In this document: one piece after another, positions 17,537-27,162 of the stretch
Layout of the letters: every line of letters begins with the position of its first letter
How positions within the stretch are numbered: position 1 is the first letter of the stretch
Assembly (NCBI GenBank): GCA_025057595.1
Contig: JANXBK010000004.1
Location: forward strand, 1-64,000
Length of the DNA: 64,000 nucleotides
Direction: 5' to 3'
From: Thermodesulfovibrio sp.
GTDB taxonomy: Bacteria; Nitrospirota; Thermodesulfovibrionia; Thermodesulfovibrionales; Thermodesulfovibrionaceae
Translations under genes and position numbers: made by a program
The notes under the pieces: generated by a model
Database searches by the model: none
The model's input: the letters and a program-made list of their open reading frames with translations, nothing else
Told to the model about the DNA's origin: nothing

Positions 17537-19774
17537 ATGAAAAAGATAATGATTCTGAAGGAAAGTTATTTTAGTTTGACTGAAGGAGGAAAAGCTTACT
17601 ATGTTATTGACAATCTAAAAGTACAACAAGATCTTTTAGAAAGTTTCATTATTGATAGAAGAATTCCTTTCCGGCTTCTTAATCCTCTCCAGACTGTTTT
17701 CTATATTAACTATGAAAAAGGAAATAGTTTAGTATCTGCACCATCATCAGCTGGTAAAAGTTTAATAGGATATATATTTTTTCGGAGGAATCATAGAGGA
17801 GGAATAAAAGTATATACCGCACCTACAAAATCCCTAGTTTATGAAAAAGTAAAGGAATTTAAAAGATACTTTGAAACTATAACTGTAAAAACAGGAGATA
17901 ATATACTCGAGTTTTTAAGACCTGTCACTTCACAAGTAGTAGTCAGTACTTATGAAAATTTAGTTTTTACTTTTCGTAATAAGGCAAACTGGACCGATAA
18001 AATAGACTGTATAATTTTCGATGAAATACATCATATTACAAAAAAATGGATAGTTGAAGAGGCAGTAGTTTATGCTCTTGAAAAAAATATTCCCTTAGTG
18101 GGACTCTCTGCGACTCTTCCAGGAGTTTATGAGTTAGCTGAGTGGATGAAATGTGAAGTTGTTATCGATTGTGAGTGGAGACCTGTCCCTATTGAAAGAG
18201 AAATTTACTTGCTTAAAGATTTTAAAGAACCCATAAAAAATTTTGAAAGCACAGATTTAAAGATTGCATCAAAAATATTCAATGCTATGAAGGAGCTTTC
18301 AAGAAAAAATGAAAAAGTTCTAATATTTGTTCCTAAAAAATCACTTGGATGGAAGTTGCTTGAGATATCCCAAAAACATGGTATGTCTCTTATGAATGAA
18401 ACCGCTCCCTTTGAGATAAAATCCTCTGGTTCAGATATAGCTTTTCATAATGCTGATATTCCACAGGAGGAAAGATACTTAATTGAAAAGGAGTTCAGAA
18501 ATGGTAGTCTTAATACTTTAATTGCTACACAAACTCTTGCATATGGAGTTAATCTTCCTGCAGACAGAACACTTATAACTATAAAAGGATGGTTTGATGT
18601 GAATACTATGAGTTACAGACTAATTCCGGACATTTTAGATATTCTTCAACAAGAGGGGAGGGCAGGAAGATTAGGGATAAAGGAGATTGGTTATTCAAAT
18701 TGGCTAATTTATGGAGTAAAAAAGGAAGTTCTAGAAAAGATACTACAAAATGTTTTTATACAAGAATTAAAAACTGAAATAGGAGAAGAAAAGGAATCAT
18801 TAGTTAATGCTTTAAGTTTATGGATTTTAATAGGATTTCTTTATCTTGGTGAAAGATATGAGGATTTTCTGAGAAAAACTTTTTCATTTAAGGAAATACC
18901 AAAAACAACAATTGCAAAAACAGAAGATTTTTTAAGAAACCACAATTATATTTATAGAGATTCTCTTACTGAAAAAGGATTGTTTTGCATAAGAAGCGGT
19001 ATTCCTCCCTTAAATTTCGAAGAGTTTCTTAGAAGACTTTATAAAGCCAGAGAGTTTTCAGATATTTTAGTTGTAATAAGACCTCTTATTTATATGAAAA
19101 AATTTGACAGTCTTTTTCCTTTTATTGAAAATAATGAAAGATTTGAGAAAGATATTGTTACATTACTTAGTAGATTGTCACATTTTGGTTCCTCCTGTAT
19201 TAATGATAATACTCATCAATTTCTTTTTTTCACAGAAGGGCTAACTTTTTATTATCCTAACATAGTAAATCCACCCGGAGAGTTCTCAGCAATGAGAGTA
19301 GATGCTCTTCATATGATAAGAGTTTTACTTGAATTAAGAAAAATTAATATTTTACCTCTCTCTAATAAAGAGATTTTATCATTAGCTCACACAATTAAAT
19401 ATGGAATACCATTAGACTTTTCACAAATTGGTGCACTAAGAAGAGTAGGTCACATAAGAGGAAATTTAATTAGAAAGACAGCTCAGATACTTAATTTTAA
19501 AATCCCGGATTTTGCAAATCCAGCAAAGGATTTAATAGATTTCTTACTTACTGAAAAAGCTCTTAAGTTAATGGGTAGTATCTTAATTAATGAAAGAAAA
19601 ATCTCTAAAGAAAAGGCAGTATCAGAAATTGCTACAATAAATAGAGTTTTAAAAGAAAACGTTAATAGTCTTCTTATAGATAAAGACATTCTAATTGCCT
19701 TTGGAGGATTTTTTTTAGGTCCTCAAGCAGTATTTATGAGAAAAGAGGAGCTTATTGAAAAAATATTTAATTAG
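17537..19774 (+). CDS. Ski2-like superfamily 2 DExH helicase
   Basis: This 745-residue protein is an ATP-dependent nucleic-acid helicase. Motifs occur in order: a Q-motif-like LNPLQ, Walker A APSSAGKS, TPTKSLVYEK (Ia), Walker B FDEIHH, SATLPG (III), then ATQTLAYGVNLPADRTL (V) and QQEGRAGRLG (VI). The N.PA.R pattern in motif V and the DExH box fit Ski2/Hel308-type enzymes rather than RecQ or DEAD-box RNA helicases. About 300 residues after motif VI would hold winged-helix and ratchet-like domains. A role in replication-fork repair, as for archaeal Hel308, is possible, but an RNA role cannot be excluded. It is divergent from paralogue B and convergent with the TonB-like gene. Confidence 0.85.
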   Translation: MKKIMILKESYFSLTEGGKAYYVIDNLKVQQDLLESFIIDRRIPFRLLNPLQTVFYINYEKGNSLVSAPSSAGKSLIGYIFFRRNHRGGIKVYTAPTKSLVYEKVKEFKRYFETITVKTGDNILEFLRPVTSQVVVSTYENLVFTFRNKANWTDKIDCIIFDEIHHITKKWIVEEAVVYALEKNIPLVGLSATLPGVYELAEWMKCEVVIDCEWRPVPIEREIYLLKDFKEPIKNFESTDLKIASKIFNAMKELSRKNEKVLIFVPKKSLGWKLLEISQKHGMSLMNETAPFEIKSSGSDIAFHNADIPQEERYLIEKEFRNGSLNTLIATQTLAYGVNLPADRTLITIKGWFDVNTMSYRLIPDILDILQQEGRAGRLGIKEIGYSNWLIYGVKKEVLEKILQNVFIQELKTEIGEEKESLVNALSLWILIGFLYLGERYEDFLRKTFSFKEIPKTTIAKTEDFLRNHNYIYRDSLTEKGLFCIRSGIPPLNFEEFLRRLYKAREFSDILVVIRPLIYMKKFDSLFPFIENNERFEKDIVTLLSRLSHFGSSCINDNTHQFLFFTEGLTFYYPNIVNPPGEFSAMRVDALHMIRVLLELRKINILPLSNKEILSLAHTIKYGIPLDFSQIGALRRVGHIRGNLIRKTAQILNFKIPDFANPAKDLIDFLLTEKALKLMGSILINERKISKEKAVSEIATINRVLKENVNSLLIDKDILIAFGGFFLGPQAVFMRKEELIEKIFN

Positions 19775-19781
19775 TATTTAA

Positions 19782-20444
19782 TTAGTTTGTAAGAATAAAT
19801 CTAATTGGAAGTATAGCTTTACAAGCGACAGGTCTTCCATTATACATAGCTGGTGCAAATTTAGATTTTTTGACTGCCTCTATTGCAGCTTCAGTAAAAC
19901 CATAGGGTGCTGACTCTACTACCTCAATTTCTATGAGATTGCCTTTTTCATCTATAGTAAGCCTTAAGATAACTTTTCCTTCTTTACCAAGTCTTCTTGC
20001 AATTGCTGGATATATTGGAGTCTCTCTATAAATAAATTTTGGTCCATTTATGTTTCCGAATTCTGTCTCTATCATACCTTTTAAAGATGACATATCCTTT
20101 TTATTTGAAGAAAAGCCAGAGGGATCCTTCCATGTTGTAAAAACATCTGAATCTTCTAATAAAGAGTTTTGAGTTAATGTTTCAACAGTTTCATTATGAG
20201 TAGTTTGTTGTATATTTTCTTGATTTGTTGAGCCTTTTTCTTTTCTAATAGAAATATTTTTATGAGAGTTCTGTAAGATATTTTGCTTGAAATTTTGTTT
20301 AAAATCAGAGATTATAAAGACTTCATATTGTGTAGGATTTTTAGCAAGACTACTGAAAAATATCCAACTAAAAAATACTAATAGATGAAAAAAGATTGAT
20401 ATTATTAGAAAATGTTGAATTCTATTTAGATGAAACATGTTCAT
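19782..20444 (-). CDS. TonB-like energy transducer
   Basis: This 220-residue protein has one N-terminal transmembrane anchor (FLIISIFFHLLVFFSWIFF), a variable Ser/Thr/Asn-rich linker and a C-terminal TonB domain: YPAIARRLGKEGKVILRLTI, then VVESAPYGFTEAAIEAVKKSKFAPA. TonB couples the inner-membrane proton motive force to outer-membrane transporters. No exbB or exbD lies next to it, so partners must be elsewhere. Two in-frame ATGs occur at 20444 and 20438. The second is preceded by TATAAA five bases upstream. There is no Shine-Dalgarno site, and the gene begins right at the tail of a terminator hairpin after murA. The linker lacks the usual Pro-Glu/Pro-Lys repeats. Confidence 0.85.
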   Translation of the reverse strand: MNMFHLNRIQHFLIISIFFHLLVFFSWIFFSSLAKNPTQYEVFIISDFKQNFKQNILQNSHKNISIRKEKGSTNQENIQQTTHNETVETLTQNSLLEDSDVFTTWKDPSGFSSNKKDMSSLKGMIETEFGNINGPKFIYRETPIYPAIARRLGKEGKVILRLTIDEKGNLIEIEVVESAPYGFTEAAIEAVKKSKFAPAMYNGRPVACKAILPIRFILTN

Positions 20445-20446
20445 TT

Positions 20447-20484
20447 ATAAAAAAAGCCATGAAAGCATTTCGCCTTCATGGCTT
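20447..20484 (-). terminator. intrinsic terminator between murA and the TonB-like gene
   Basis: A 12-bp stem (20473-20484 with 20454-20465, one G-U pair) encloses a 7-base loop and is followed on the minus strand by seven T residues. It lies just downstream of murA and just upstream of the TonB-like start. The T tail overlaps a TATAAA that could be the -10 of the next gene. Confidence 0.75.
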
Positions 20485-20529
20485 CATTAACCCTTCAAGG
20501 GTAATAAATTTTAAAAAATTTTTTTATTA

Positions 20530-21786
20530 TTAATCAACTACTCTTTCAATTTTTGCTCCCAGCTGAATTAATTTTTTGTCCAAATCCTCATATCCTCTGT
20601 CAAGATGATATATTCTATCTATAACTGTTTTCCCATCGGCTACTAATCCAGCTATAACAAGACAAGCAGATGCTCTTAAATCTGTAGCCATAACAGGAGC
20701 GCCTTTCAGTTTTTTTACCCCTCTTACAGTTGCTGTATTACCTTCAACAGTTATATCCGCTCCTAATCTTCGGAGTTCAGCTACATGCATAAATCTATTT
20801 TCAAAAATTGTCTCTTTTATAACACTCGTACCCTCAGCAACTGTCATCATTGCCATAAATTGAGCTTGCATATCTGTTGGAAAACCTGGATAAGGCATTG
20901 TCTTTATATCCACAGATCGCAACTTTTTCGGTCCTGTAACTTTTAATCCTTCTTTTGTTTCCTTAAAATCCACTCCCGCATCCTTCATTTTGTTAACTAC
21001 TGCATGGAGATGCTCTAATTTACACTTTTTAATCGTTATTTCTGAACCACATATCCCAGCTACTGCTATAAATGTTCCTGCTTCTATTCTATCAGGTATA
21101 ATTTCATACTCTTTAGAAGGATTAAGTTCACTGACACCTTCAATCTCAATAATACTTGTTCCTGCACCTTTTATCTTTGCTCCCATAGAAATAAGATAGT
21201 TTGCTAAATCAACCACTTCAGGCTCTTTTGCAGCATTCTCAATTACTGTTGTGCCTTTTGCTAAAGTTGCTGCCATTATTAAATTTTCAGTTCCTGTTAC
21301 AGTGGGAATATCAAGATGTATCTTTGTTCCTTTAAGTTGTTTTGCTTTTGCAACTATATATCCCTCTTCAAGTTCTATTTTTGCACCCATCTTTTTAAGT
21401 CCTTGAAGGTGTAAATTTACAGGCCTTGCTCCAATTGCACATCCTCCTGGTAATGATACTTTTGCTTTTCCAAACTTTGCTATTAAGGGTCCTAAAACAA
21501 GAATAGATGCTCTCATTGTTTTTACAAGTTCATAGGGAGCTTCAAAATTAGTTATTTTTGTTGTATCTATATTGCATATTCCTCTTTCAATATAAGCATC
21601 TGCACCTAAAATCTTAAGAAGTTTTAACATTGTCTCAACATCTTTCAATTTTGGAATATTTTTAAGAGTATGTATTCCAGAGGCAAGAATTGTAGAAGCT
21701 ATTATTGGCAAAGCTGCATTTTTAGCTCCGCTTATTGTTACCTCTCCCTTAAGAGGTATTCCACCAAAAATAATTAACTTATCCAT
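20530..21786 (-). CDS. murA: UDP-N-acetylglucosamine 1-carboxyvinyltransferase
   Basis: MurA adds enolpyruvate from PEP to UDP-GlcNAc, the first committed step of peptidoglycan synthesis. The 418-residue length is usual. The opening [15 protein letters not shown] and the active-site loop [11 protein letters not shown] with Cys116 are intact, so fosfomycin sensitivity through Cys alkylation would be expected from family knowledge. The C-terminal half carries the [13 protein letters not shown] motif. The gene ends near a strong hairpin terminator. Upstream, TATATT five bases before the ATG and no Shine-Dalgarno suggest a leaderless start. The divergent relA gene starts 39 bp away. Confidence 0.97.
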   Translation of the reverse strand: MDKLIIFGGIPLKGEVTISGAKNAALPIIASTILASGIHTLKNIPKLKDVETMLKLLKILGADAYIERGICNIDTTKITNFEAPYELVKTMRASILVLGPLIAKFGKAKVSLPGGCAIGARPVNLHLQGLKKMGAKIELEEGYIVAKAKQLKGTKIHLDIPTVTGTENLIMAATLAKGTTVIENAAKEPEVVDLANYLISMGAKIKGAGTSIIEIEGVSELNPSKEYEIIPDRIEAGTFIAVAGICGSEITIKKCKLEHLHAVVNKMKDAGVDFKETKEGLKVTGPKKLRSVDIKTMPYPGFPTDMQAQFMAMMTVAEGTSVIKETIFENRFMHVAELRRLGADITVEGNTATVRGVKKLKGAPVMATDLRASACLVIAGLVADGKTVIDRIYHLDRGYEDLDKKLIQLGAKIERVVD

Positions 21787-21824
21787 TATTAAATATATTA
21801 AACTAAAAAAGGAGAGTAAAAAAA

Positions 21825-23930
21825 ATGATTACTATAAATGATTTAATTGAGAAGGTCTTACAATACAGACCTAATGCTAATGTTGAATTAATAAGAAAGG
21901 CATATATTTTTTCCTATGAAGCACATTGTGCTCAAAAAAGAAAAGAGGGAATTCCTTATATCTATCATCCTTTAGCTGTAGCTGAGATATTAGCCCAGAT
22001 GAAGTTAGACTCTACCACAATTGCAGCTGGTCTACTTCATGATACTGTAGAGGATGCCGGAATGACGGTAGAAGATATAAGAGAAAACTTTAATTCAGAA
22101 ATAGCTTTTTTAGTTGATGCGGTTACAAAATTGAGCAAATTACAGTTTTCAACTTTAGAAGAAGCTCAAGCTGAAAACTTCCGAAAGATGTTTCTTGCTA
22201 TGTCAAAAGATATACGTGTGATTCTCATAAAGTTTGCTGATAGACTTCATAATATGAGAACCATAGAGTTTCTTCCAGTAGAAAAACAAAAAAGAATAGC
22301 AAAAGAAACTCTTGAAATATATGCACCTTTAGCAAACAGACTTGGTATCGGATGGATGAGAATAGAATTTGAAGATTTAGCTTTTAAAGTTCTTCATCCT
22401 CAGGAGTATGAAGATCTTGTTAAAAAAGTAGCTAAAAGAAAAGAGGAGCAGCAACAGTACATAGATAAAGTAATTAAAATCCTTTCTGAGAAAATAAAAG
22501 AAGTGGATATACCTTTTAGGATATTCGGTAGGGTGAAACATTACTATAGTATTTATCAGAAGCTTTTAAAACAAAAAATACCATTTGATCAGATTTATGA
22601 TGTTATTGGAGTAAGAATTATAACTGATACAGTTCCTCACTGTTATGATATTCTGGGAATAATTCATTCTCTGTGGAGATTAATTCCCGGTAGATTCAAA
22701 GATTTTATTAGCCTGCCAAAGTCTAATTTTTATCAATCTCTTCATACAACAGTTATAGGACCTGAGGGAGAAAGAGTAGAGTTTCAGATAAGAACTGAAG
22801 AGATGGATATAATCGCAGAGGAAGGTATAGCAGCACATTGGAGGTACAAGGAAAGAAAGGATTTGACAGAAAGAGAAGCAAAACTTGTCTCATGGTTAAG
22901 AGATCTTATTAAAGAAATCTCAGATTCTAAAGAACTTTTACAAGCGGTAAAAGCTGAAGTCGTACCTGAAACAATCTATGTTTTTACTCCGAAAGGAGAT
23001 GTAAAGGAACTACCACAAGGAGCTACTCCAATAGACTTTGCTTATGCTATTCACTCTGAAGTTGGTAATAGATGTTCGGGTGCAAGAGTAAATGGTAGAA
23101 TTGTACCACTTAATTATCAACTTCAAAATGGAGACATTGTGGAAATAATCACATCTCCCCATCAAAAACCGAGAAAAGACTGGCTTCAGTTTGTTGTAAC
23201 ACAAAGAGCAAGAAATAGAATAAAACACTTTTTAAGACAAGAGGAAAGGCAACAGGGAATTGATATCGGAAAACAGCTTATTGAGGCAGAGTTAAGAAGA
23301 CAAGGTATTCAGATAACAATTCTTAAGAGTGAAAAAATACAAGAAGTTTTAAATTCTTTCTCTGTTCAATCAATTGAGGATCTATTTTTACTCATAGGAC
23401 ATGGAAAGATTTCAGTTTATCAGGTAGTTAATAAACTTGCTCCAGAACTGCGTCAACAGTTTATTTTTCCTAAAAAGACAGTAAAAAAAGGAGACAACAG
23501 ACAGTTTATTACTCTTAAAGGAGTTGACGAAGTCTTATATCATATAGCAAAGTGTTGTATGCCAGTGCCAGGTGATGAAATAATAGGATTTATAACAAAG
23601 GGTAAGGGTATTTCAGTTCATAGAAAGGACTGTATAAATTTGGAATATTTTGATAAAGACAGATTAATAGAGGTATTTTGGACAACCGATAAAGACTCTA
23701 AAGTTCAGACAAAAATAAGTATTGAGTGTATAGACAAACCAGGTATTCTTGCAACTCTGTCAGGACTTCTTTCTTTAAATCAAGTTAATATAACAGCTGT
23801 AAAGGCTTATTCAACAGTTGACAAAAGAGCCTTCATAGATTTTACTATCGAGGTCAGAGATAGAGCTCATCTTTCTGAGATAATAAATAAAATATCTCAA
23901 GTAAATGAGGTTATTTCAGTCAAAAGATAG
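21825..23930 (+). CDS. relA/spoT: bifunctional (p)ppGpp synthetase/hydrolase
   Basis: This 701-residue Rel/SpoT-type enzyme makes and degrades the alarmone (p)ppGpp. The HD hydrolase domain ([18 protein letters not shown]) is complete. The synthetase domain has [11 protein letters not shown] and the loop [12 protein letters not shown]. The RxKD form, rather than ExDD, is the signature of bifunctional enzymes and not of synthesis-only RelA. A TGS domain ([28 protein letters not shown]) and a C-terminal ACT domain (about residues 630-701) follow, with a zinc-finger-like CCMPVPGD region. Only one long Rel is visible in the window. A clear AAAGGAGAG ribosome-binding site precedes the ATG. Its last 15 bp overlap the convergent sua5/tsaC gene. 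Confidence 0.96.
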   Translation: MITINDLIEKVLQYRPNANVELIRKAYIFSYEAHCAQKRKEGIPYIYHPLAVAEILAQMKLDSTTIAAGLLHDTVEDAGMTVEDIRENFNSEIAFLVDAVTKLSKLQFSTLEEAQAENFRKMFLAMSKDIRVILIKFADRLHNMRTIEFLPVEKQKRIAKETLEIYAPLANRLGIGWMRIEFEDLAFKVLHPQEYEDLVKKVAKRKEEQQQYIDKVIKILSEKIKEVDIPFRIFGRVKHYYSIYQKLLKQKIPFDQIYDVIGVRIITDTVPHCYDILGIIHSLWRLIPGRFKDFISLPKSNFYQSLHTTVIGPEGERVEFQIRTEEMDIIAEEGIAAHWRYKERKDLTEREAKLVSWLRDLIKEISDSKELLQAVKAEVVPETIYVFTPKGDVKELPQGATPIDFAYAIHSEVGNRCSGARVNGRIVPLNYQLQNGDIVEIITSPHQKPRKDWLQFVVTQRARNRIKHFLRQEERQQGIDIGKQLIEAELRRQGIQITILKSEKIQEVLNSFSVQSIEDLFLLIGHGKISVYQVVNKLAPELRQQFIFPKKTVKKGDNRQFITLKGVDEVLYHIAKCCMPVPGDEIIGFITKGKGISVHRKDCINLEYFDKDRLIEVFWTTDKDSKVQTKISIECIDKPGILATLSGLLSLNQVNITAVKAYSTVDKRAFIDFTIEVRDRAHLSEIINKISQVNEVISVKR

Positions 23931-24518
23931 ATCTATAGCTCCCTTTCTTAAAATCTTAGGTGGTTTCACTGTTGTATCAACTATAGTTGAGGGAATACCT
24001 AAAAGTTTACCCCCATCAATAAATAAATCTATCGGAGAGTCTTTAAAATATTTTATAACCTCATCAAAACTGCTTGCTGGTTTTTGTCCTGAAATATTTG
24101 CTGAAGTAGATATAATTGGAAATTCAGATGCTTCAATTAATTCTAAAGCAAACGACTTACCTGGCATTCTCACTGCTACTTTCCCATCTTTTACAATCTC
24201 TTCAGGTAGCTCATTTTTAGCTGGCAAAAGTAGAGTCAGTGGTCCGGGCCAGTATTTCTCTATAAGATCTTGAGCTATTGATGGAATAAACTTTACTACC
24301 TTAAAAATATTATCTCTATTTACAATCAGCGGAAATGTTTTTTCTTCAGGTCTTTTTTTAATCTCATAAATTTTCTTTAAAGACTCTGTTAAATTATATT
24401 TAGCTCCGATTCCATATAAAGTTTCGGTAGGATAAATAATTATTCCACCCCTATTGAGAATATCTAAAATTTCATTGATTCTTGCTTCTTCGACTTTGAA
24501 AATCTTCATATATCTCAT
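23916..24518 (-). CDS. threonylcarbamoyl-AMP synthase (TsaC/Sua5/YrdC family)
   Basis: This 200-residue protein belongs to the YrdC/Sua5 family, which makes threonylcarbamoyl-AMP for the t6A modification at position 37 of ANN-decoding tRNAs. Conserved features are GIIIYPTETLYGIG near the start, KRPEEKTFPLIV, YWPGPLTLLLPA and STSANISGQKPASSF. It is the short form, lacking the C-terminal Sua5 domain. Starts at 24518 and 24509 are both possible. Neither has a Shine-Dalgarno site, and the gene begins 47 bp inside the transglutaminase gene, so translation is probably coupled. Another YrdC-family protein could exist elsewhere. The modification links to MtaB, encoded at 60959, which acts on the t6A product. 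Confidence 0.92.
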   Translation of the reverse strand: MRYMKIFKVEEARINEILDILNRGGIIIYPTETLYGIGAKYNLTESLKKIYEIKKRPEEKTFPLIVNRDNIFKVVKFIPSIAQDLIEKYWPGPLTLLLPAKNELPEEIVKDGKVAVRMPGKSFALELIEASEFPIISTSANISGQKPASSFDEVIKYFKDSPIDLFIDGGKLLGIPSTIVDTTVKPPKILRKGAIDLSFD

Positions 24519-26346
24519 CTACTATTTTATTAAGTTTCTCTAAATCGTATTTTGTAAACTTTTTATCTTTAAAGTAAATCTCTTCATAAGCCTTCACAAA
24601 TTCTAATGCTTTTTCCTTTAATCCTATGTTTTCTATTTTTTCTAAAAATTCCTCAAGTCCTTGATTTTTCTCTATTTTTAAGCCATGTTTATTAAGCTCT
24701 TTTACAAATCTTTGAAGAGGATCTTTTCTGATCTTTGTCAATCTATAAAGTTGAAACGACAGTATAACCACTGTAATTAGCCCTATAAAATAAAAGAGAT
24801 TAGTTTTTTTAAAATCAAACTTTGGTATTGTCAACGATTTTGCAAGTTTTATTTGAGTCTTTAAATCATAATTTATAACTAAGGTATTCCATAAATAATC
24901 TAAAACATTAAACACTACAGATTCAGATTTTCTTGTAGGTCTTCCAGAAGGATCAAATCTAACCCATCTGCCCTCTATCCATGCCTCTACCCAAAGATGA
25001 GCATCAGAGGCTCTTATTAAATAGTATCCACCAAAGGGATTATAACTGCCTCCTCTAAAACCACCAACTACTCTTGATGGAATACCTTTTACTCTAAGCA
25101 TCAAAGCCATAACTGTTGCAAAATACTCACAGTTACCACTTTTTTTGATGAACAAAAACTCTTCAATAGGGTTATCACTAAGAGGAAGGTTTTTTAGAGA
25201 GTATTGATAGGTACTTAAAAATTTCAGAATCTTCTTTACTATCTCCTCTGGTAATACTTCTCCCTCTGTTATTTCCTCAGTAAGTTTGATAAATCTTTTT
25301 GAAATATTTTGAGGTAAATTTAAATAAACAGCTGAGAAATCCTCCTCTATTAAAGTAAAGTTAATAAATGAGATGGCAGAGTACTTTATTAATTTCTCAG
25401 AAGGAAACTTAATTCTAAAAACTCCAGGGTATTCATAAGAGATGTTGGGAAGATAGATGTTTAAAGGATAATCAAGAGTGGGCAAGTACTGTTCAGTTAG
25501 AGACTCTAAAGTAACAGTGTAGGAGATTTTATCTCCTGATAACATCTTTGGACTTCCATCTTTTACGGTTTTAAACCAATTTTTTCCATCAAAACTATCA
25601 AAAGTAATAACTCTCCAATAAAGTTCTTTCTCTGGAATCTCTCTCATCTTAACTCTCATAACTACAGTTCTGTCTTCTTCTATACTTACTACACTTCCCA
25701 ATGAAACAGTGGAAGAAAAGCCTGTTTTAGCCTTTGCAAAACCTATATCAAACAGAGGATTAGGCGCTCTTGGTAAAATTACAAAAAACAATGCACTTAA
25801 AGGAATTGAAAGAAAAGATATAACAAAAGCAAATTTAATTAGATTTAGAAAAACTTGAGCAGACAAAGTTTCTTGAAGAGTTTCCTTCATGTAGGTTAAC
25901 AGAAGAATAGAAGAAATTGTAAGTAAGAGAAAAATAGTAACCTTTATTAGAAAAAACCATGAAATATCAAAAATAGTTGACGCTCCAAGTAGTAGGAGGG
26001 AAAGTAAATATATTTGAAAATACTCTCTTGAGGTCTTTTTACCGATAAATCTTATTGAAAGAATTAAAGTTAATGCTTCTAAAGCGGGAGTAAGAATATC
26101 CTCAGGAGAAATATTAACTAAAGCCTGAAATATGAGAGCGACAGATACTACATTTATTATCCAAACTGGCAAAAGAGTTTTTTTAAAGTGAAAAATTATT
26201 GAAATAAAAGTAAAAATGAAGAATACTCCACTAACATATATTGAAATATAAGGCAGGATTGAGATAAAGGGGATAACAGTAGTAATTAAGCTTAAAAAAA
26301 AGATTAAATCCTGAGTTTTAATCTTTTTCGTATATTGCAAGAGCAT
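24472..26346 (-). CDS. DUF3488/transglutaminase-like membrane protein
   Basis: This 624-residue protein has five to six N-terminal transmembrane segments (residues 10-190), an extracytoplasmic transglutaminase-like domain, and a further transmembrane helix near residue 530 before a cytoplasmic tail. The catalytic triad is visible: Cys in SGNCEYFATVMALMLR, His in SDAHLWVEAW and Asp in VRFDPSGRP. The tail resembles DUF4129. Together with the upstream DUF58 and MoxR genes it forms the widespread MoxR-DUF58-TGase module, whose exact role is unsettled; proposals include protein maturation or peptidase activity at the envelope. It overlaps DUF58 by 29 bp and the TsaC-like gene by 47 bp. Confidence 0.9.
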   Translation of the reverse strand: MLLQYTKKIKTQDLIFFLSLITTVIPFISILPYISIYVSGVFFIFTFISIIFHFKKTLLPVWIINVVSVALIFQALVNISPEDILTPALEALTLILSIRFIGKKTSREYFQIYLLSLLLLGASTIFDISWFFLIKVTIFLLLTISSILLLTYMKETLQETLSAQVFLNLIKFAFVISFLSIPLSALFFVILPRAPNPLFDIGFAKAKTGFSSTVSLGSVVSIEEDRTVVMRVKMREIPEKELYWRVITFDSFDGKNWFKTVKDGSPKMLSGDKISYTVTLESLTEQYLPTLDYPLNIYLPNISYEYPGVFRIKFPSEKLIKYSAISFINFTLIEEDFSAVYLNLPQNISKRFIKLTEEITEGEVLPEEIVKKILKFLSTYQYSLKNLPLSDNPIEEFLFIKKSGNCEYFATVMALMLRVKGIPSRVVGGFRGGSYNPFGGYYLIRASDAHLWVEAWIEGRWVRFDPSGRPTRKSESVVFNVLDYLWNTLVINYDLKTQIKLAKSLTIPKFDFKKTNLFYFIGLITVVILSFQLYRLTKIRKDPLQRFVKELNKHGLKIEKNQGLEEFLEKIENIGLKEKALEFVKAYEEIYFKDKKFTKYDLEKLNKIVDEIYEDFQSRRSKNQ

Positions 26347-27127
26347 ATAAGAGTTTCCTTAAGTGAGATTGCCCTATATCAGGCCTAAAAATTTTTTTGT
26401 CTAATTTTAATCCGATCGGGTTACCATCTTTTGAAAGGGCCAGTAAAATATATGTTGCCTTACTCAGTTTTTCTTCTAAGGTTCCTGAAAGATCGTCTAA
26501 ATCTATTATTATTGGTGTTCCTTTATAGGTTGAAAACTCCTTTGTCTTAAGCTCAGAGGTTTTCGCAGTTACCTTCCAGTGAATGTATTTTAAAGGATCT
26601 CCACTATAAGTTTTAACACCTATTAACTCTCCCATATATCCCTTCTCTCTAGATAAATTTGATTCAGAGCGAATTTTTCCGTTTGAAGTTAAAAGGGAAA
26701 TATCACATTTTAGTGGATAGGGATAAACTATTGTTTCAAAATTAACCCTAAAGGAGTAGTTTCTTTTAAAAAAATAAAATGGGAAAAAAGAGTATACAGT
26801 GATTCTCTCAATTTTATGTTTACCTCTTTCTGGAAATGTGACAGTGATAAAGTATGAGTCTTCACCTCTTAGATGAGGTATTAATATCTCACCATCTAAT
26901 ATTTTTACTCTCAATAAAAAAGCATCTATAAAAAATCTATTTTTTGCTGAGATTTTAAGTGTGACAGGCTTTTTTGCAAATATAAAAAGAGGTGAAGAAA
27001 TACTAATATTAATATTTCTTAAGTTATAATAGGAAATAATACCGCTTAGAGCCATTATACTTAAAAGAAAAGAGACAATCAAAAATAATAAATTATTACC
27101 TGTATTTACAGCTCCGAAGCCAATCAA
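26318..27127 (-). CDS. DUF58 domain protein
   Basis: This 269-residue protein begins with two hydrophobic segments (NTGNNLLFLIVSFLLSIMALSG) and carries the DUF58 signature GDPLKYIHWKVTAKTSELKTKEF near residue 190. DUF58 proteins are related to von Willebrand A domains and work with MoxR AAA+ ATPases. It sits between moxR (35 bp upstream) and the transglutaminase gene (29-bp overlap), the classical order. The protein is rather short, and the end is set by the stop inside the next gene. It probably anchors or presents MoxR substrates at the membrane; that is inference from the module and not from this sequence. Confidence 0.9.
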   Translation of the reverse strand: MIGFGAVNTGNNLLFLIVSFLLSIMALSGIISYYNLRNINISISSPLFIFAKKPVTLKISAKNRFFIDAFLLRVKILDGEILIPHLRGEDSYFITVTFPERGKHKIERITVYSFFPFYFFKRNYSFRVNFETIVYPYPLKCDISLLTSNGKIRSESNLSREKGYMGELIGVKTYSGDPLKYIHWKVTAKTSELKTKEFSTYKGTPIIIDLDDLSGTLEEKLSKATYILLALSKDGNPIGLKLDKKIFRPDIGQSHLRKLLYALAIYEKD

Positions 27128-27162
27128 AATAGTAAAGAGAATATAAAGCCATCCAGTATGTG

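Noticed and set aside
20488..20503. Short palindrome ACCCTTcAAGGGT after murA
   Set aside because: The stem is short with almost no loop and no T run, so it is not counted as a separate terminator; the stronger hairpin at 20454-20484 suffices.
23905..24273. Plus-strand open frame of 122 codons after relA
   Set aside because: It is the antisense shadow of the TsaC-family gene and carries no recognisable motif.
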